Assembly: GCA_029948255.1 (NCBI GenBank)
Contig: JALIZF010001792.1
Location: 478,501 to 542,500 of the forward strand
Direction of reading: 5' to 3'
Length of the DNA: 64,000 bases
DNA from: Telmatactis stephensoni
Lineage: Eukaryota > Cnidaria > Anthozoa > Actiniaria > Isophelliidae
The notes under the pieces: model-generated
What the model saw: the letters and a program-made list of their open reading frames with translations, nothing else
Databases searched by the model: none
Told to the model about the DNA's origin: nothing
Translations under genes and position numbers: made by a program
In this document: piece by piece, positions 45,101 through 59,254 of the stretch
Position numbering within the stretch: the first letter of the stretch is position 1
How the letters are laid out: each line of letters starts with the position of its first letter

Positions 45101-48100
45101 AGTGCACTTCGTTTCAAAGCCTCTTCGACATCAATATCGTCACTACTGAAATCCACGATGATCACGTTAAGGTGAGGATCACCCGTCTTGAGATACAGCT
45201 GTAACAAAACCAGTCAATTAATCATTGAACAAAGTCATTCGATCAGAGAGAGAGAGAGAGAGAGGGAGGAAGGGAGGGAGAGAGAGAGAAGGAAGGTAGG
45301 AAGGAAGAAAGGAAAGATCGAAGGTAGGCAGGCAAGAAAGAAGGAAAGCTTGAAGGAAGGAAAGATCGAAGGAAGGATCGAAGGAAGGAAGAAAGGATCG
45401 AAGGAAGCAAGCAAGCAAGCTAAGTAAGTAAGGCAGGCAGGCGGAAAAGAAGGAAGGATCGAAGGAATTAAGAAAGGATCGAAGGAAGGAAGGAAGGGAG
45501 GATTCTCTTACTTCTGACATGTCATCAATAAAGTACTGTACCCATCGACCTTGGTTTTTAACTGTCAACAAATAAGAAGGATTTTAAGTAAGAGTTAAAA
45601 TATTTCGTAGGTGATTTCAATCCTGTAAAGAATTACGATACCTGGTACTATAACATGAACAGTAGCGTGATGTTTGATCTGAAAGTTGTGTGGAAGACAG
45701 AAATGTGTCTGTCCTATCTTTTGGTAAATGTACTGCGATAAGCGAACACTATGACCTGGAACAAAAAAAAAACAAATTAGATTCGAACGCCGACGCCTTA
45801 ATTGCAAGACAGACAGTACCCCTATGTGACAGACACCCTCCATAGTAGCACTCCGTAATGATTCATTTCATTTCATTTCATTTTCAAGAGTAAATAAGGG
45901 GTGATTAGAGGAGGCGCTTATTGGAAGAAGGGCGCTTACCCTTCGAATCACTACGGTATACCAAATGATAACCAAATTAAGGCGCCAACAAAAAGTAAAC
46001 TCCAACCAAATTATACAACAACCTCACATTACAAACACTCACTAAAAGACATCCCCACGTGATGACAACGCCCCTCTATGACGGGCACCCATACGAGTAG
46101 CACTCCAATCAAATGAGTACACCCTTACGTGACACTCACTCACTAAGAGTAACATCCCCACGTGATGAGCACGCCCCTCTATGGCAGGCACCCACTAAGA
46201 GTAACTCTCATCTAATGACCACACCCTTACAAGACAGACACTTACTAAGGACATCCCCACGTGATGACCACGCCCCTCTATGACAGTCATCCATACGTGT
46301 AACACTCCCACTCTAATTGACATCCCCACATGACACTCACTCACTAAGAGTGGCATCGCCACATGATGACCACGCCATTCTATGACAGGCACCCACTAAG
46401 AGTAACTCCCATCTATTGACCACACCCTTGCATGATAGACACTCACTAAGAGTGGCATCGCCACGTGATGACCACGCCCCTCAATGACAGGCACCCATAC
46501 GTGTTACACTCCCGTCTAATGCATGACTACATCCTCACATGACAGACATCCACAAAAGAGTGAAAGTCCAATGTAATGAAACCAAACCAGGGCTCCTGTC
46601 CAAAGTGATGAGAACAACCTCCGTAAAAAGATGATATCAAGTACGAGAAAATCTTTGACTTACCTTTTGTAAGGTCGAAAAGCTCCTGCAAGAAAAAGTT
46701 ATTTTAAGATTTGATTTTAGTGAAATGTTGACAAATAAAGAAAATAAGAGGAGAAGAGAAGAACGTACTTATGAACTTCGATGAAAATTCCGTTTAATCT
46801 AAATACACAAAATGAGTCTAACACCATTAAATCATTGAAGGGCGACTACTTTCTGATGTAAACTGATAAGTGAAATTCGTCCTGGCTGACTATAATAGCC
46901 TTACGAGAACCAGCTTTTAATTATTGAAATATGCGATATCAAGTGAGCAAATTTATTTATTCTCATTCCTAATGGCTATTCGAAGCTATAAATTGGATTT
47001 ATAACCGTTTACGCCTGACCTTTTAAAAAAGACCTTTAAAAAAAGAGCATTTACGTTTACGTACCAGTTCCATGAGATATCGATCACCCTTCAAAACGTC
47101 GTGGTTTTCTTGGACATTGATGATCTTCTTAAGGGTATATGTACTAATACAGACAATTATTATGTTAGTGACGTTTTACGCTGAATAGCGCTTTGCATTT
47201 GCACTTCCGGAGTAGCGCGGGAATGCGGTAACTGTGTAACGCAAGTAGCGATATGGATGACATGAAGGTTTCATGGGGAGACATGCTAAAATAACACATT
47301 ATGTCCGTGCTTAGCCTCTTCCGCAAGCATCGCTCTTGGGCTTCCTGTGTGCAAAACTGAAAAGAGAGGGACTGAGGAGAAGGGAGAGAAGTAAGTCACC
47401 ATCCGCCTAGGTAGACTTAGTTCGGTAACACAGGAAACCCGACATATAATTCTTGGATTAAAAAGAGACACCTTTGGAGGAGGATAATCCGTGCTGTACT
47501 CTATAGTCGTGTGTGTGTCGTGTCTGTTGTTTGCGTACGCGATTTTTCTGTTATTTCTGTGTCGTGTATGTATTATGGATTAACGATAAGTATTAAAACA
47601 TTGGAGGTTCCTCCAAGCTGTGGGCAATTTAATTGAACGATTTGATCTACTACCTAACAAAAATGTGCGCATTCAAGGGTATCAGATAGACTATATTGGA
47701 AAATGAAACTGAATTTTTTGATAATTTATTTCCCTAAGGGTAGTTTTGAATAGTCGCTTTCGTCCCGGGCTAATTTCATCACGGGACGAGTTTCCATAAT
47801 TTTCGGGTGAAACGTTTCCATGGAGACCGGGACAATATTTGATTCACGTTTACATGAGTCTCTTCTACTCGGGATGAAACTCGTCGACCCGTGAGAAACT
47901 CATCCCGCGGGACGAAAACGCGTATGTAAAATCACAGTAATATAACACTAAGAATGACCAAACTACGTATATTAGTACTCACTTTGGGATCTTGTTTTCT
48001 AGTTCTTTCATATAGTGAGATACTACACTTTTTGCAACCTTGAGAAACGAAAACAAAGACATTATCATTTTGTTATTTTGCTGAACATGCGCAGTAGGAA

Positions 48101-48616
48101 AGACATTTTGCCGAACATGCACGGTAGAAAAGCTATTTTGAAGAACGTGTGTAGTAGAAGTTATTTTGCCGAGCATGCGCAGTAGGAAAGTGCGCAGTGT
48201 GAAAGAACGGCTTTGGGAATCAGCTATATTGTTGACGCTACCTTTTACGCATGCGCATTAATACTTACATTTTCATTCAGTAAAATATTCCCGTCAGTAG
48301 TACACTTGGTAGTATTATGGTGATATATCCAAGGATTGTACTCCATATATGGCGTTATCCCATGTACCGATATATTCACCCCGTACCTCCGGTATATTTG
48401 ATCAGATATTTGTTTACCGGTCATTGCGTACTGATAAGCTTGCACTACACGCTGCATCCTTCTTACGTACTCATGAGCACTGTTTAAACGGGCCAGTATG
48501 GCGTCCTCGTACATGAACTTTGGTAGATAACGGAATCGCTGCGCCGTGCCACGCGGACGGAAGTAGACAACGGGAACGGAATCGTACGTTCTCCTTGCGG
48601 ACTGTATTTGAGCTTC
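42171..48616 (-). CDS. B4GALNT3/4: Transferase exons 10-21: catalytic domain and basic C-terminal tail
   Basis: Exon 10 (48269-48616) begins the conserved C-terminal part ([18 protein letters not shown]). Exons 14-15 encode [19 protein letters not shown], exon 16 [13 protein letters not shown], exon 17 [16 protein letters not shown], exon 18 [14 protein letters not shown] (metal/nucleotide-sugar site), exon 19 [15 protein letters not shown], exon 20 [18 protein letters not shown] and [12 protein letters not shown], and exon 21 [20 protein letters not shown]. After the fold, about 60 residues rich in Arg/Lys/Pro end at KEIY. Exon 13 is only 22 nt. Each junction restores the frame, which is strong evidence that no GT exon is missing. 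Confidence 0.9.
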
Positions 48617-51444
48617 CTAAAAAAGGAGAGGTACGGTTATCAGGCAGAATTGCTGAAGTTCATACGACCCTTGTTGCCTTACTATCAGATGTCGTGGGAA
48701 CGATACGCTAATTTCGATTTCTCGGTGATACCCGTAAGTTACACATTTTGGAGCCAAAACTAGCTTGCCTACAGGCTCTTAAGGGGGAGGGGGAGAGGGG
48801 AGAGGAAAGGAAGGGAGAGGCTCTCCCTTTCCTTTCCTCTCCCCTCCCCTCTCCCCCTCCGCCTTGAGAGATTGTAGGTAGGCTAAGCCAAAACAGGATC
48901 CTTTTTGGTCATATAAATCGACATTTTTAGGAAAATACTTTACAAATATGTTAGGAAATAATTATGAAACACACGCTTGTGTTTCTTTGACAAAAACTAA
49001 TTGAAGGGCAAGAAGAATACTCGCCTACGCTTCATGTTCCTTTCTCGTGCATTATAATTCACAGTGTGTATATATATCACACCACGCGTGCGCGCTTGCG
49101 TTTTCTATTGCTTGAATACTTACCAAACCATATCACAAACATTATATACTACGTTATCAATTATAAGCATTAATAGTGCTGTTAAACATACTACATTGGT
49201 TACACTACACGTGCACTACACAACACTACACACATTAAAGTTAGTAAAATGTTAGACTTATTTGACTGCAAAAGCTTTGCTACTTGACTTTCAATCTCCA
49301 CCAAGAAAAACAGAAGTAGAAGCTGGGGGCAGAGTAGACAAGATTGATAGAAAACACGAAAAAACTGTATCTCTTTCTCTTTTGTGTCAGTAGCCAAATT
49401 TGCTTCGTCTAAAGAACGGCGAGCAGCGATGGAGGCCTTCCTCGTGCCATGTTGATTGCCGGCTTTGATAACCATAGCCGTAGATTGACGACTTGTTCAT
49501 GCCACTTCGGTTCTTCTCGGAAGAGTTCCACAAGTAAACGAATCTTTTGTCAGTCGAAATCAATCAAGGTGCCGAAACTGTCACCATTAATACAACACAA
49601 CCCTACAGCAGACTGAAATCATAATATAGTCCACATTATGGTTCCTTAAAGTGCAAAGAATCCAGTGAAATGGTGCTGACAATGTACGTCCCACATACAG
49701 TGCTTTTAAAGTACAGATGGTGCTCAGACATAACAGACAAAGTTCACTGCATATGTAGCCCTCAATATAAACTGAAGGACGGAAATACAGTAGGTCTCAG
49801 AAAGGACCGCGTTCGTTAGTACCGTTGTCCTAAATTAGGATGGCGATGAATTAGGATACACGATTAAAGGTCCCAAAAGGGACTGTGCTCATTAAGTGCA
49901 ATGATGCAAACAAAAGAATTAGTCAAAGCTATAGGGCCCAAAAATGGACGGCGCTGAGTTAGGATGCAATTAGTCGTCCCAAGAGGGACAGTGCTCATTA
50001 TTAGTACAGTGAAAAAGAAAAGTGCTGAATTAAGACAAAGGGACACAAAATCAATGGTGCTGTGTTATGATTATTAGTCCCATAAGGAACCCTGCTTAAA
50101 GTGTAATGGCCCTAAAAAGGACCGGGTTGATTTAAGTCAAAGTTAAAGGTCCCTAACAATATAGGTGCTGGTTAGTAACAAATGGTCCTAAAAAGAACCA
50201 TGCTGGTTATAGTGCCATAAGGAACCAGCCAACGAGACCTTGTATTACACCACACACACACACACACAAATCAGTGCACACAAAACGAAGAGTGCTGCTG
50301 AACAGAAATGGAAGAAAAGAAAGGAGAGAGCAAACCTCGACCCCGTCGTCTTCATCCTCATCGAGGGCGTCATCGAGATCATCGAGTTCCTGTTGAGCCA
50401 TCTACAAAGTAACCGTACTAACTTTTACTCTGATTGGAGCTGGTTGGCCTGATAGTGACGTCACTTCCGGGTCAATCAGAACCCATTTTTTTATTCTTAA
50501 GCTTTATTTCAATTTCAGAGGAGCTAAATGAGTTTGTCTATAATTTCATTGAATCAAAATCGTATTTTTCAGTATATGATGACATGTAGACACGGAAGTG
50601 ACGTACGTCAAAGGAACAAGAATGCGAAGTCCCAGGAACAAGAACCAAATGAAGAATCCAGGGAATGACGTCAAAGGAACGTAGATCATGACACATGGAA
50701 TGAATAATGACGTATGAGTGAGTATGACGTAAGAAGGGAGATTTGGTTATTTACACAGGACAAGGAGGTAGATATCTAATAATACTAACGTACCCCGTCA
50801 TCATCATCATTATCATCATCATCATCGTCATCATCGTTGTCAGAAATCTATAAAATAACTGCTTTTATTGCATGCAACTAATCATCTACTAATTACATGC
50901 AACTAGTTTTACTGCAAGACATGAACTGTTAGATAGCATTTACATACTACTAAAATTACTGTTACATCAACCAGTAGGTCATACTACAAGCTTCAGCCTT
51001 TTCAGTTTCACTGATCAAAAAAGGAAATGGCTGGTAAACCGATGTTTCTTGAGTCCCCGTGAGCCGGACCTGAGAGAGCCGGTTGCGTGGTAACCGACAT
51101 TGCATGTCATCATCTTTAAAAGCGCTGCATGTGCGTTCAAGTCGAGATCGGACGCTCACCTTTAAGGGGATTCGAATTGACCACTGTAACCACTTAATGG
51201 AGACATACTAAGTGGGTAACTGTGGGTAACATTTTTGGGGGGCAATGACAATACACCGATCCCGCCAACACCAGCTCTTCCAGTCAGAGCATAACCTTTT
51301 CTCCAAAGGAATAAAAGACTCAGAAAAACAAACAAAATCACAAAGCTCTCGATTTCCGGGAGATTCAAATGATTTATCAGCTTTTTTATGCTTTCCCAGG
51401 AAACAATATAAAACTAAACCTATAAAATATTAGTAATAAAACAT

Positions 51445-51479
<35 letters not shown>

Positions 51480-54400
51480 TTTTTTAGTTTGTTCGTCCGA
51501 CACGGCCGCAGCATCAGTTATTGTGGATCTCGGGATCGGTGTATTGAACTCTTAATACTGGGTAGTCGTATGATACTAGTCATAAAATAGTAGAATACCC
51601 ACGTGGGATATCCACGGTTTGCCACAATAAACCATTGTATAACTATTTTATCCTACACCATAGACAATACAGCCAATGACCGCAATGTCTCACGGGAAGA
51701 GCCAGTTGAATACCGTCCAATATACAACGGCTTTCCTGCTTTCTGCTTGGCTGAATTTTCTATGGTGTGCGATAAATATAGGTATACAACGATGCGTAAA
51801 CCACATTATGTGACTTAGACTAATGGTATACAGAGTATTCTTTGACCATATATTCAACTAGATAACGTATAGTATAGTAATCAAGTCACTTACTTCAATA
51901 GGTGGAAATACAGTTATAAAACACTATATATGATTGCATAACGTACCACATTTTTTTCCTCATCGATATTATTCTGTGACCTTTCCCGTGATACCTAAAA
52001 ACAACCGTGTACAAAGAACTATGACATAACGCAGATTTTGATTGGCTGAAAGATGTATTCAGTAAGCATGCACACTACTATGGCCATTTCTTTTTTATTA
52101 AGTTAGTCAACCGAAAAGCGAGAATTTGCTTTGGCAGCAGTTCAAATAGTGAAAAGACAAGCACTGTTAATGAGCAGTAGATTACTGACTTTGTGTATGT
52201 TGCTTGTGCTTATGCTTCTGTCACTTGAGTGGTTTTCATAAACCCGTGAAATAATTACTACAATCATGGATATATCTGTTGGTACATTTAACCCGTTTGT
52301 TTGACAATATTTGTAGTTGGATAGAAGTCCATAAGAAAGTCGTATAAAGCCTGTGTTTAGATGGGACTCTATATGGTTTGAGCCCTCCCCCTCCCCCACC
52401 CGAGCAATGTTGGTCCAATCTGCATCGACCGGGTCGTTGGATGGTGTTCAGAACGCCACACAACATTGTTCGAGAGGGGAGGGGGGAGGGGAGGGGGAGT
52501 AACACAATTTCATGCGCGTGCTTAATGAGTTTGGAGTTCCTGTCCCGAATGAATACGTCACTGATTGAAGCAATTAATGTGTAATAGTCAAATAAGAACC
52601 GAAAAGAAAACAATTGAATTAGGGTATACTTATGTGTATTAGTTTAGTATCTATTTCACGGGTTTATGAAAACCACTCTAGAGAAAAGACAAGCACTGCT
52701 AATGAGCAGTACATTACTGAGTCTGTGTATGTTGCTTCTGTCACTAGTGAAAAGACAAGCACTGCTAGAGTGGTTTTCATAAACCCGTGAAATACACTTT
52801 AGCTTATTACACTTTATTACACTTCGTTCTTTTTTTTCATTGTGTCTATCTGACTATTACACTTTAATTAGTACACTTTGTTTCACGGGTTTATGAAAAC
52901 CACTCTAATGAGCAGTACATTACTGAGTCTGTGTATGTTGCTTGTGCTCGTCACTAGTGAAAGGACAAGCACTGCTAATGAGCAGTACATTACTGAGTCT
53001 TCGTCCACACTGAAACTATAATGTCTTATTAAATCATACCTGGTTTCTTTGTTCGTTGCTCTTTGAATAAGACATTAGTTTTCTCAACGTTGCAGTATTC
53101 AAGCCTTGTTCCACTGGTTTCATTTGATTGGTTCTCTGATTATCATCTCTTCCACCATCGGCTATGATTATCTCGCTACCATGGCGACCATGGGAATCTT
53201 GATTGACGGGTTTTCTCGGGGAATCTTTACGTTGTGAGTTTGATTGTCTTGTATTTGATGTAAATGAACTTTCTCCGTCTTTTCGCACAGTACGGCTGTC
53301 CTTGCGTACAGTACGGCTGTCCTTACGTACAGAACGACTGTCCTTGCGTACAGTACGGCTGTCCTTACGTACAGTACGGCTGTCCTTGCGTACAGTACGG
53401 CTGTCCTTGCGTACAGTACGGCTGTCCTTATCCACAGCACGTCTGTCATTGCGTACAATGTGACTGTCCTTACGGACACTTTCTACACGACCTTTTCGAC
53501 TATTCCTTTTCCTCTGAGATGCTTGTTTATGGTCATCTGTTTTCACAATTGTTTTCCGTTCTTTGTCATTGTTTTTCACTGAATGGGATTTTTTTCTTTG
53601 TCTAGAAGTTTTTTGGTTTGTTTTTGACTTTCGGACGAAGGGAGGCTTGGTTGCCCGTTTCGAAACGATGCCGTTCTTTCCTCGTTCCCTTTTCGGAATC
53701 ACATCGTTTGCGCTCGGTTGACGAAGCTTTGACATAATAGCATTACGTATCTGAGAATCATACTTCTGGATCTGTTCATTAATTTGATAATCGTTCCCAT
53801 AGTAACTATCTCTCGGATTATTGCTTTGAATGGAATCGTCTTGATTCGGTATAAGATCGCCTGTCTCGTTATAAATCTCGCTCACTAGTTTAACTTGTTC
53901 TTCTAATCGGCGCATCGGCTTTTCCGAAGACCGCCCGACGATATCATCGCCGTCGAGAAAACCCTCAGTCGGATAATCGTCGGAAAGGTCGGAATACGTC
54001 GTAACAACCGAACTCTCTCCGAAGGCCTTAATAATTCCTTCCTCATAGAGAGTATTATTTGAGAGTTCAGGGTTCGTTATGTTTAGACTGTTTCCGTGTG
54101 AGTCTGTTGAACGTCGTCCAAGACAATGGTCGTACGGACGCATGTGGGTTAAAATGGTGTAGTCGTTGGGGTACACCGCTGAATCGTGTATAAGCTTTAC
54201 TCCATCGTACCTCCTCAGCGTGAAGTTCACAAGATAACTCGGATCATATGTACAATTTGGTAAAATATTATCAAAACTCTTCAACTCAACTTTTCGATTA
54301 TGATACTCAATATCTGGCTCGTTATTCAAACCAAATTTATGAATTTCTCGATCTAAAACCACACTCCAAGTGCGAGAGTGAATATGTGAGGGCAAAGTCT

Positions 54401-57400
54401 GTGGGATGTACCTGGCGTAATGTGTTACATCTGTAGAGGCGTTGTCATCGTCTATATACATTGATATTGAGTCACCAGTAATGTAACGGAATCCAGGCAG
54501 ACCAGGAATTTTCCAGCCTACCAATATATGATCGTCTCTGGTACCTTGTTTATGCAAGGCCTCAACGAAGTATCTTTGGCCCTTTTTGAGGTAAATCTGA
54601 CGAGACAGTTGGGTGTTATATTTGGTGAATTCTGCGATGTTTGTTTTATGGGCGCCGCTTAAGCTTGTAAGGTTGCCTACCCATGATATAAGCTTGATGT
54701 TCTCTGGGTGTTCGTCTTTGCTTAACCATAATTCGGAAGAATCATCTGATGAAAGCGCAAAAATGTACTTTCCTACAACAAAACAAGAGCGAAAGTTAGT
54801 AGAGTTTTTCGGGAAGTAAGGGTACTCTACGAGAAGGGTTCCTTTTCTAATCCCTTCGCGGAGCAGTGGAAAAGAAACCCCTGCCGGCCTTCGCGCGATT
54901 TCTACATCCACATTTCTGGATGTAAGAATTATGGTCTATTTTAAAACCGGTTTTTGTGTGATACGTCATCATGCGCATGGCAGTTTTGCTCGCAAGGTAT
55001 CGCTGGCTCAGGAAAGTGTTTTGGCGTGTGCTCAATAGAAATAGTCGCGAGGGCAGGAACAGGTTTTTCCCTCGCTTGCTGGCTAGGGAACACGGACCAA
55101 GATCAGAATTGCTGTCCGTTTATGGGAGGTGTCCGCTTATATACCGGTGGTGTCCATTAGTGGAGGTTCAAATGTGTTATATGATGGTAAAAAGTAACGT
55201 ACCTGTTAAAGGTGGATGGATGTACCCGAATATTCTTTGACCATAATCATCTTCATAATGGCGAACAAAAAATCTGCTGACTGTCAGATGGAGGTCTGGG
55301 TACGAGGGAAAGAACCAGTTTCTGCGCAAGTCATGGATGGTGTTTCCGCACCACGCCTGCCAAATATGTACATTTAGCTGACCACGCATCTAATATAAAG
55401 ACAATATTTACATATATGATAAGCTGTAGAGATAAATTTGGTAAGATTGTGAAAAGAAACAGTTTGTTTGCTGGTTGGTTGGTTTGCTCGTTTCCTTGTT
55501 TGTTGATTTCTTTTTCTTTTTGTACACGTTCGTTTGTTTTTCCGTTCGTTCGTTCGTTCTCGTCTTTGTTTGTTTGCTTCTTTGCTTGCATATTCATTCG
55601 TTCGATGTTTTTCGTTCATTCGTTTGTTTGTTTGTTGATTTCTTTTTCTTTTTGTACATGTTCGTTTGTTTTTCCGTTCGTTCGTTCTCGTCTTTGTTTG
55701 TTTGCTTCTTTGCTTGCATATTCATTCGTTCGATGTTTTTCGTTCATTCGTTTGTTTGTTTGTTGATTTCTTTTTCTTTTTGTACATGTTCGTTTGTTTT
55801 TCCGTTCGTTCGTTCTCGTCTTTGTTTGTTTGCTTCTTTGCTTGCATATTCATTCGTTCGATGTTTTTCGTTCATTCGTTTGTTTGTTTGTTGATTTCTT
55901 TTTCTTTTTGTACATGTTCGTTTGTTTTTCCGTTCGTTCGTTCGCTTCTTTGTACGTTTGTTTCCTTCTTTGCTTGCATATTCGTTCGTTCGATGTTTTT
56001 CGTTCATTCGTTTGTTTGTTTGTTCGTTTGTTTGTTGGGATGGGATGTATTTGTTTTATATAATGTTCATTGAAAAATGTCAACCAGTCAGAATGCACGT
56101 AAAACACAATGACGTCTATGCGTGTGTACTGTAATCACACACAGTTCTCAACCAATCAGAGCGCGCATAATATACCACTTATTATATAATTATCTTATAT
56201 TGCATGACTTCTTACCCGCGGTCCCCATGGATACGTTTTCCATTTGAACTTTTTCACGTGACGACGATGCTCCCTCTCGCGTGATGCTTTTTTCTTTCTA
56301 TTCCTTTGATCACGTGACTTATATGTAGTTCGTTTTGACACTGGGGTTGCTTGTGTTACTACAGGGTTTGTGATTGGGTTACTTGCCGAGGGAAAAGAGG
56401 TACTAGTAGAATCGTCAGAATCATTGCCTGGAGATACAATTATTGGGCGTTATACCTATTTCAAAAAACATTGTTGGACCAAAGACCCCAAACATACGCG
56501 ACTCACCCGAAGGGAGTATGAAAAGACAATAAAACCATGCACACGAATATCAACATGACATCCACATCTAGCTTGCTTTATCCCTATACAACACAGAACT
56601 TCATTTCGTAATGTCTAAAACCAAGACTAAAGCCGGTAAGTGAGTTAAGTTTTGCATCTACCCATACTCCCTTTCGGTCTAGTTGCGCGTGCTCTAGGTC
56701 GCTCATCCGACAACCTTTTGTGAAATAGGTGTATTTCAGTCAGCTAAGGAACATAGCCAGAGACACTCGGAAACGTTTAATTTAATTTAAACGTTCAATT
56801 TAAACATTGTTAAAAACTGGCGTAGTGTAATGGCACGCGCGGCTGCAATTAACCATTTGATGGCAACAATGTTGTGAGTTACTCGTTCAGAACACTGCAA
56901 CGTGTTACCGTAACAACGTGTTACCGCAACAATGTGTTACCGGAACAACGTGTTACCGCAACGTGTTACCGCAACAATGTGTTATCGCAACAAAGTGTTA
57001 CCGGAACAACGTGTTACCGCAACGTGTTACCGCAACAACGTGTTACGGCAACAATGTTGTGCTAACAAATCACAGCCGCGCGCTGTCACACTTGGCCCAT
57101 TTTTAACGTAACAATTTTGCACTGAAAGATATAGCCCAGTGTAACATCACATTAGGAGGAATCTTTTAAAATTACTTTATCTGTGACCCCCACAAAGGAA
57201 TATTACGAATACTTGTACCGCGTGTATTCGCTACAAGAATGAATTGAAGTCATTCGAAATAACTGACAAGCAACATTCATATTTAGTAAGAGCTTACCAT
57301 TTTGCTGTTGGAGATTGCGTAAAATTTCTTTTCTAGTTTCATTATTTTCTTTTTCTTCTTTGTGCTGTATGCGTGACAATACATCGTTCTGTATTTTCTG

Positions 57401-59221
57401 AAAATGATAACAAATTCAACGAAGTGAGCAAAATTTCGAACAAGCGTCCGGAAAAAGAGCGGAAATAAACGTCAGAATAACGCGCATGCGGACGTTCAGA
57501 AAAAACGCGGGAAAAACGGCGGGAAAACGCGCGCGCGTGCGTCGCAATTCCTTTCGCCTCTTGGGCTTCCTCTTGCAAGAAGGAAGCAAAAATACAAGGA
57601 AGAGGGGGTGGGGGAGGAAAAAACGGAGGGAGTTAACGTTGGAGTCCATGCAGAGAGTTGGACAATATCCAGAGTCTTCATCACTAGTTAATGTCTACCA
57701 TGAACGAAATACAGCACGATTCCTCTTTAACATCGACCGACGCGAAACCTCTCAGCTTGTAACCGATTCAAACGTTTAAATGTAGGCCATACCGCGACAG
57801 TATAGCAATGCTGTTCTTTGCCCTTTGTCTTAAACTCCCGTTATTTCAAAACAAACCAATTCTAGAATCTTTTTTAGCTAAATACATATCAGAATTTATA
57901 TGCTAAATGCAACTATGTATAAAACATGTTTTTATATATATTTCATACAACAAACTCCATTTTTTCGTGCGCGGCTTGTACTGTAATAGATCCAATGTAA
58001 TGTTTACATGACCTGCGTCCTCTAGTACGCCTTTTGTAATTATTCCCTCAGCTAGGCAAAATTATTATAGTCATGCCAAAGTATGGATACAGGTATATAG
58101 TTTGCGCCGAGGCGTTGTTATAAGTGCAACTTTTTCTGCAAGCCATCTCGCAATGGGGCTGCGAAACAAGTTTCATGAACCAAAACCATGCGAGAAAATG
58201 ATTACAGCAATTTTTTTTCCTTTACGCCGTGTAACACCAATGCAGTGGTACGTGCAACTTGTTTTACAACGCCATTGCGAGACATTAAACCGTATAATAG
58301 CACCTTTAGGTTCGAATTAAATGCAGATACTCATCAATTAAGAGATGAAAGTATGACGTCATCATGTAACAAGTATGACGTCATTACGAGACGAAAATGA
58401 CGTCATTAGGACATAATGTATACAACTTTCTAAACGTTTACCCTACTTGACGAATAGAGCAGGAACAGTCGTTATTTTTCGAGCCAAAACAACAAGGCTC
58501 AAAGTGATCATTCAAGTAGCTAAGTGCACGTCGCGCCGTCTAGCCCCTCCCTCCATCAAGTACTTCGTCTCAGTTATCTATAGCTACACTCGCCCACGAG
58601 GATTTAAGGGATATTACGGTATGAGGTGAGGAAAGAGGGATCTATCAGGGGTGACAGATAAATACGAAAGGATGGCAATTATTTGACATATTGACCTAAT
58701 TATGAGGTCAATAACAAGCTGCGAATCATTAGAATTAGTGATAAAATACGTATAACCTCGGGTCATAAGTAAGCCAAGTATTAAAACTTTGACGTTTAAT
58801 AGAATACTTTGGAATCCGATATTGTTTTGAGATATTGGAGAATATAGAACCTACTACTTTATAGAACTTCGTTAGTTTGCAAAAACACGATCCAAGGGAA
58901 ATGGGTTTGTGTTCGAGATAGCAGGGGTTCGAGAAGACCGATAGTAATTAACTGAAGAAGTGATCTAAGACAAATGAAGAGCTTCTTCTGTCGTAATTTG
59001 TAATAACTTTGTCGTAATTTATAGCCAAGCTATCGTAATTTGTAATAACTGTGGACGTGTAGCCTGCTCATGCATTGCCCCCCTGCCCTCTGGGGGACTT
59101 CAATATGCAATATGTAGAAGGGCAGAGATGCTCAACAGAAATTTTGAAAATGGTCCATTTAAGAAATTAAGAAACCTGTTTTTTGATTTGTTTTTTGTTG
59201 TTGTTGTTTTTGTTTGTTTGT

Positions 59222-59254
<33 letters not shown>

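Larger units (their letters stand above)
52141..53010. repeat. 78-bp minisatellite family, second locus, broken by insertions
   Basis: Units with GAAAAGACAAGCACTG, TAATGAGCAGTA, TTACTGAGTCTGTGTATGTT and GCTTGTGCTTATGCTTCTGTC match the array at 19741-21178. The array, in transferase intron 6, is interrupted by elements at 52228-52678 and 52768-52905. Confidence 0.9.

Noticed and set aside
49200..49475. Minus-strand 91-codon ORF as an extra transferase exon between exons 9 and 10
   Set aside because: Exons 9 and 10 already join in phase 0, no convincing acceptor and donor bound this ORF in that phase, and no family motif is seen.
53168..53605. Alternative-frame ORFs (YVRTAVL, CPCVQYG, LRTVRLS repeats)
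   Set aside because: They are shadow frames of the in-frame KDSRTVR minisatellite in transferase exon 6.
55416..56107. Phe/Cys/Val-rich plus-strand ORFs and their Lys/Asn/Glu-rich antisense frames
   Set aside because: They are products of the 128-bp TTTG/TTCG-rich tandem repeat in transferase intron 4.
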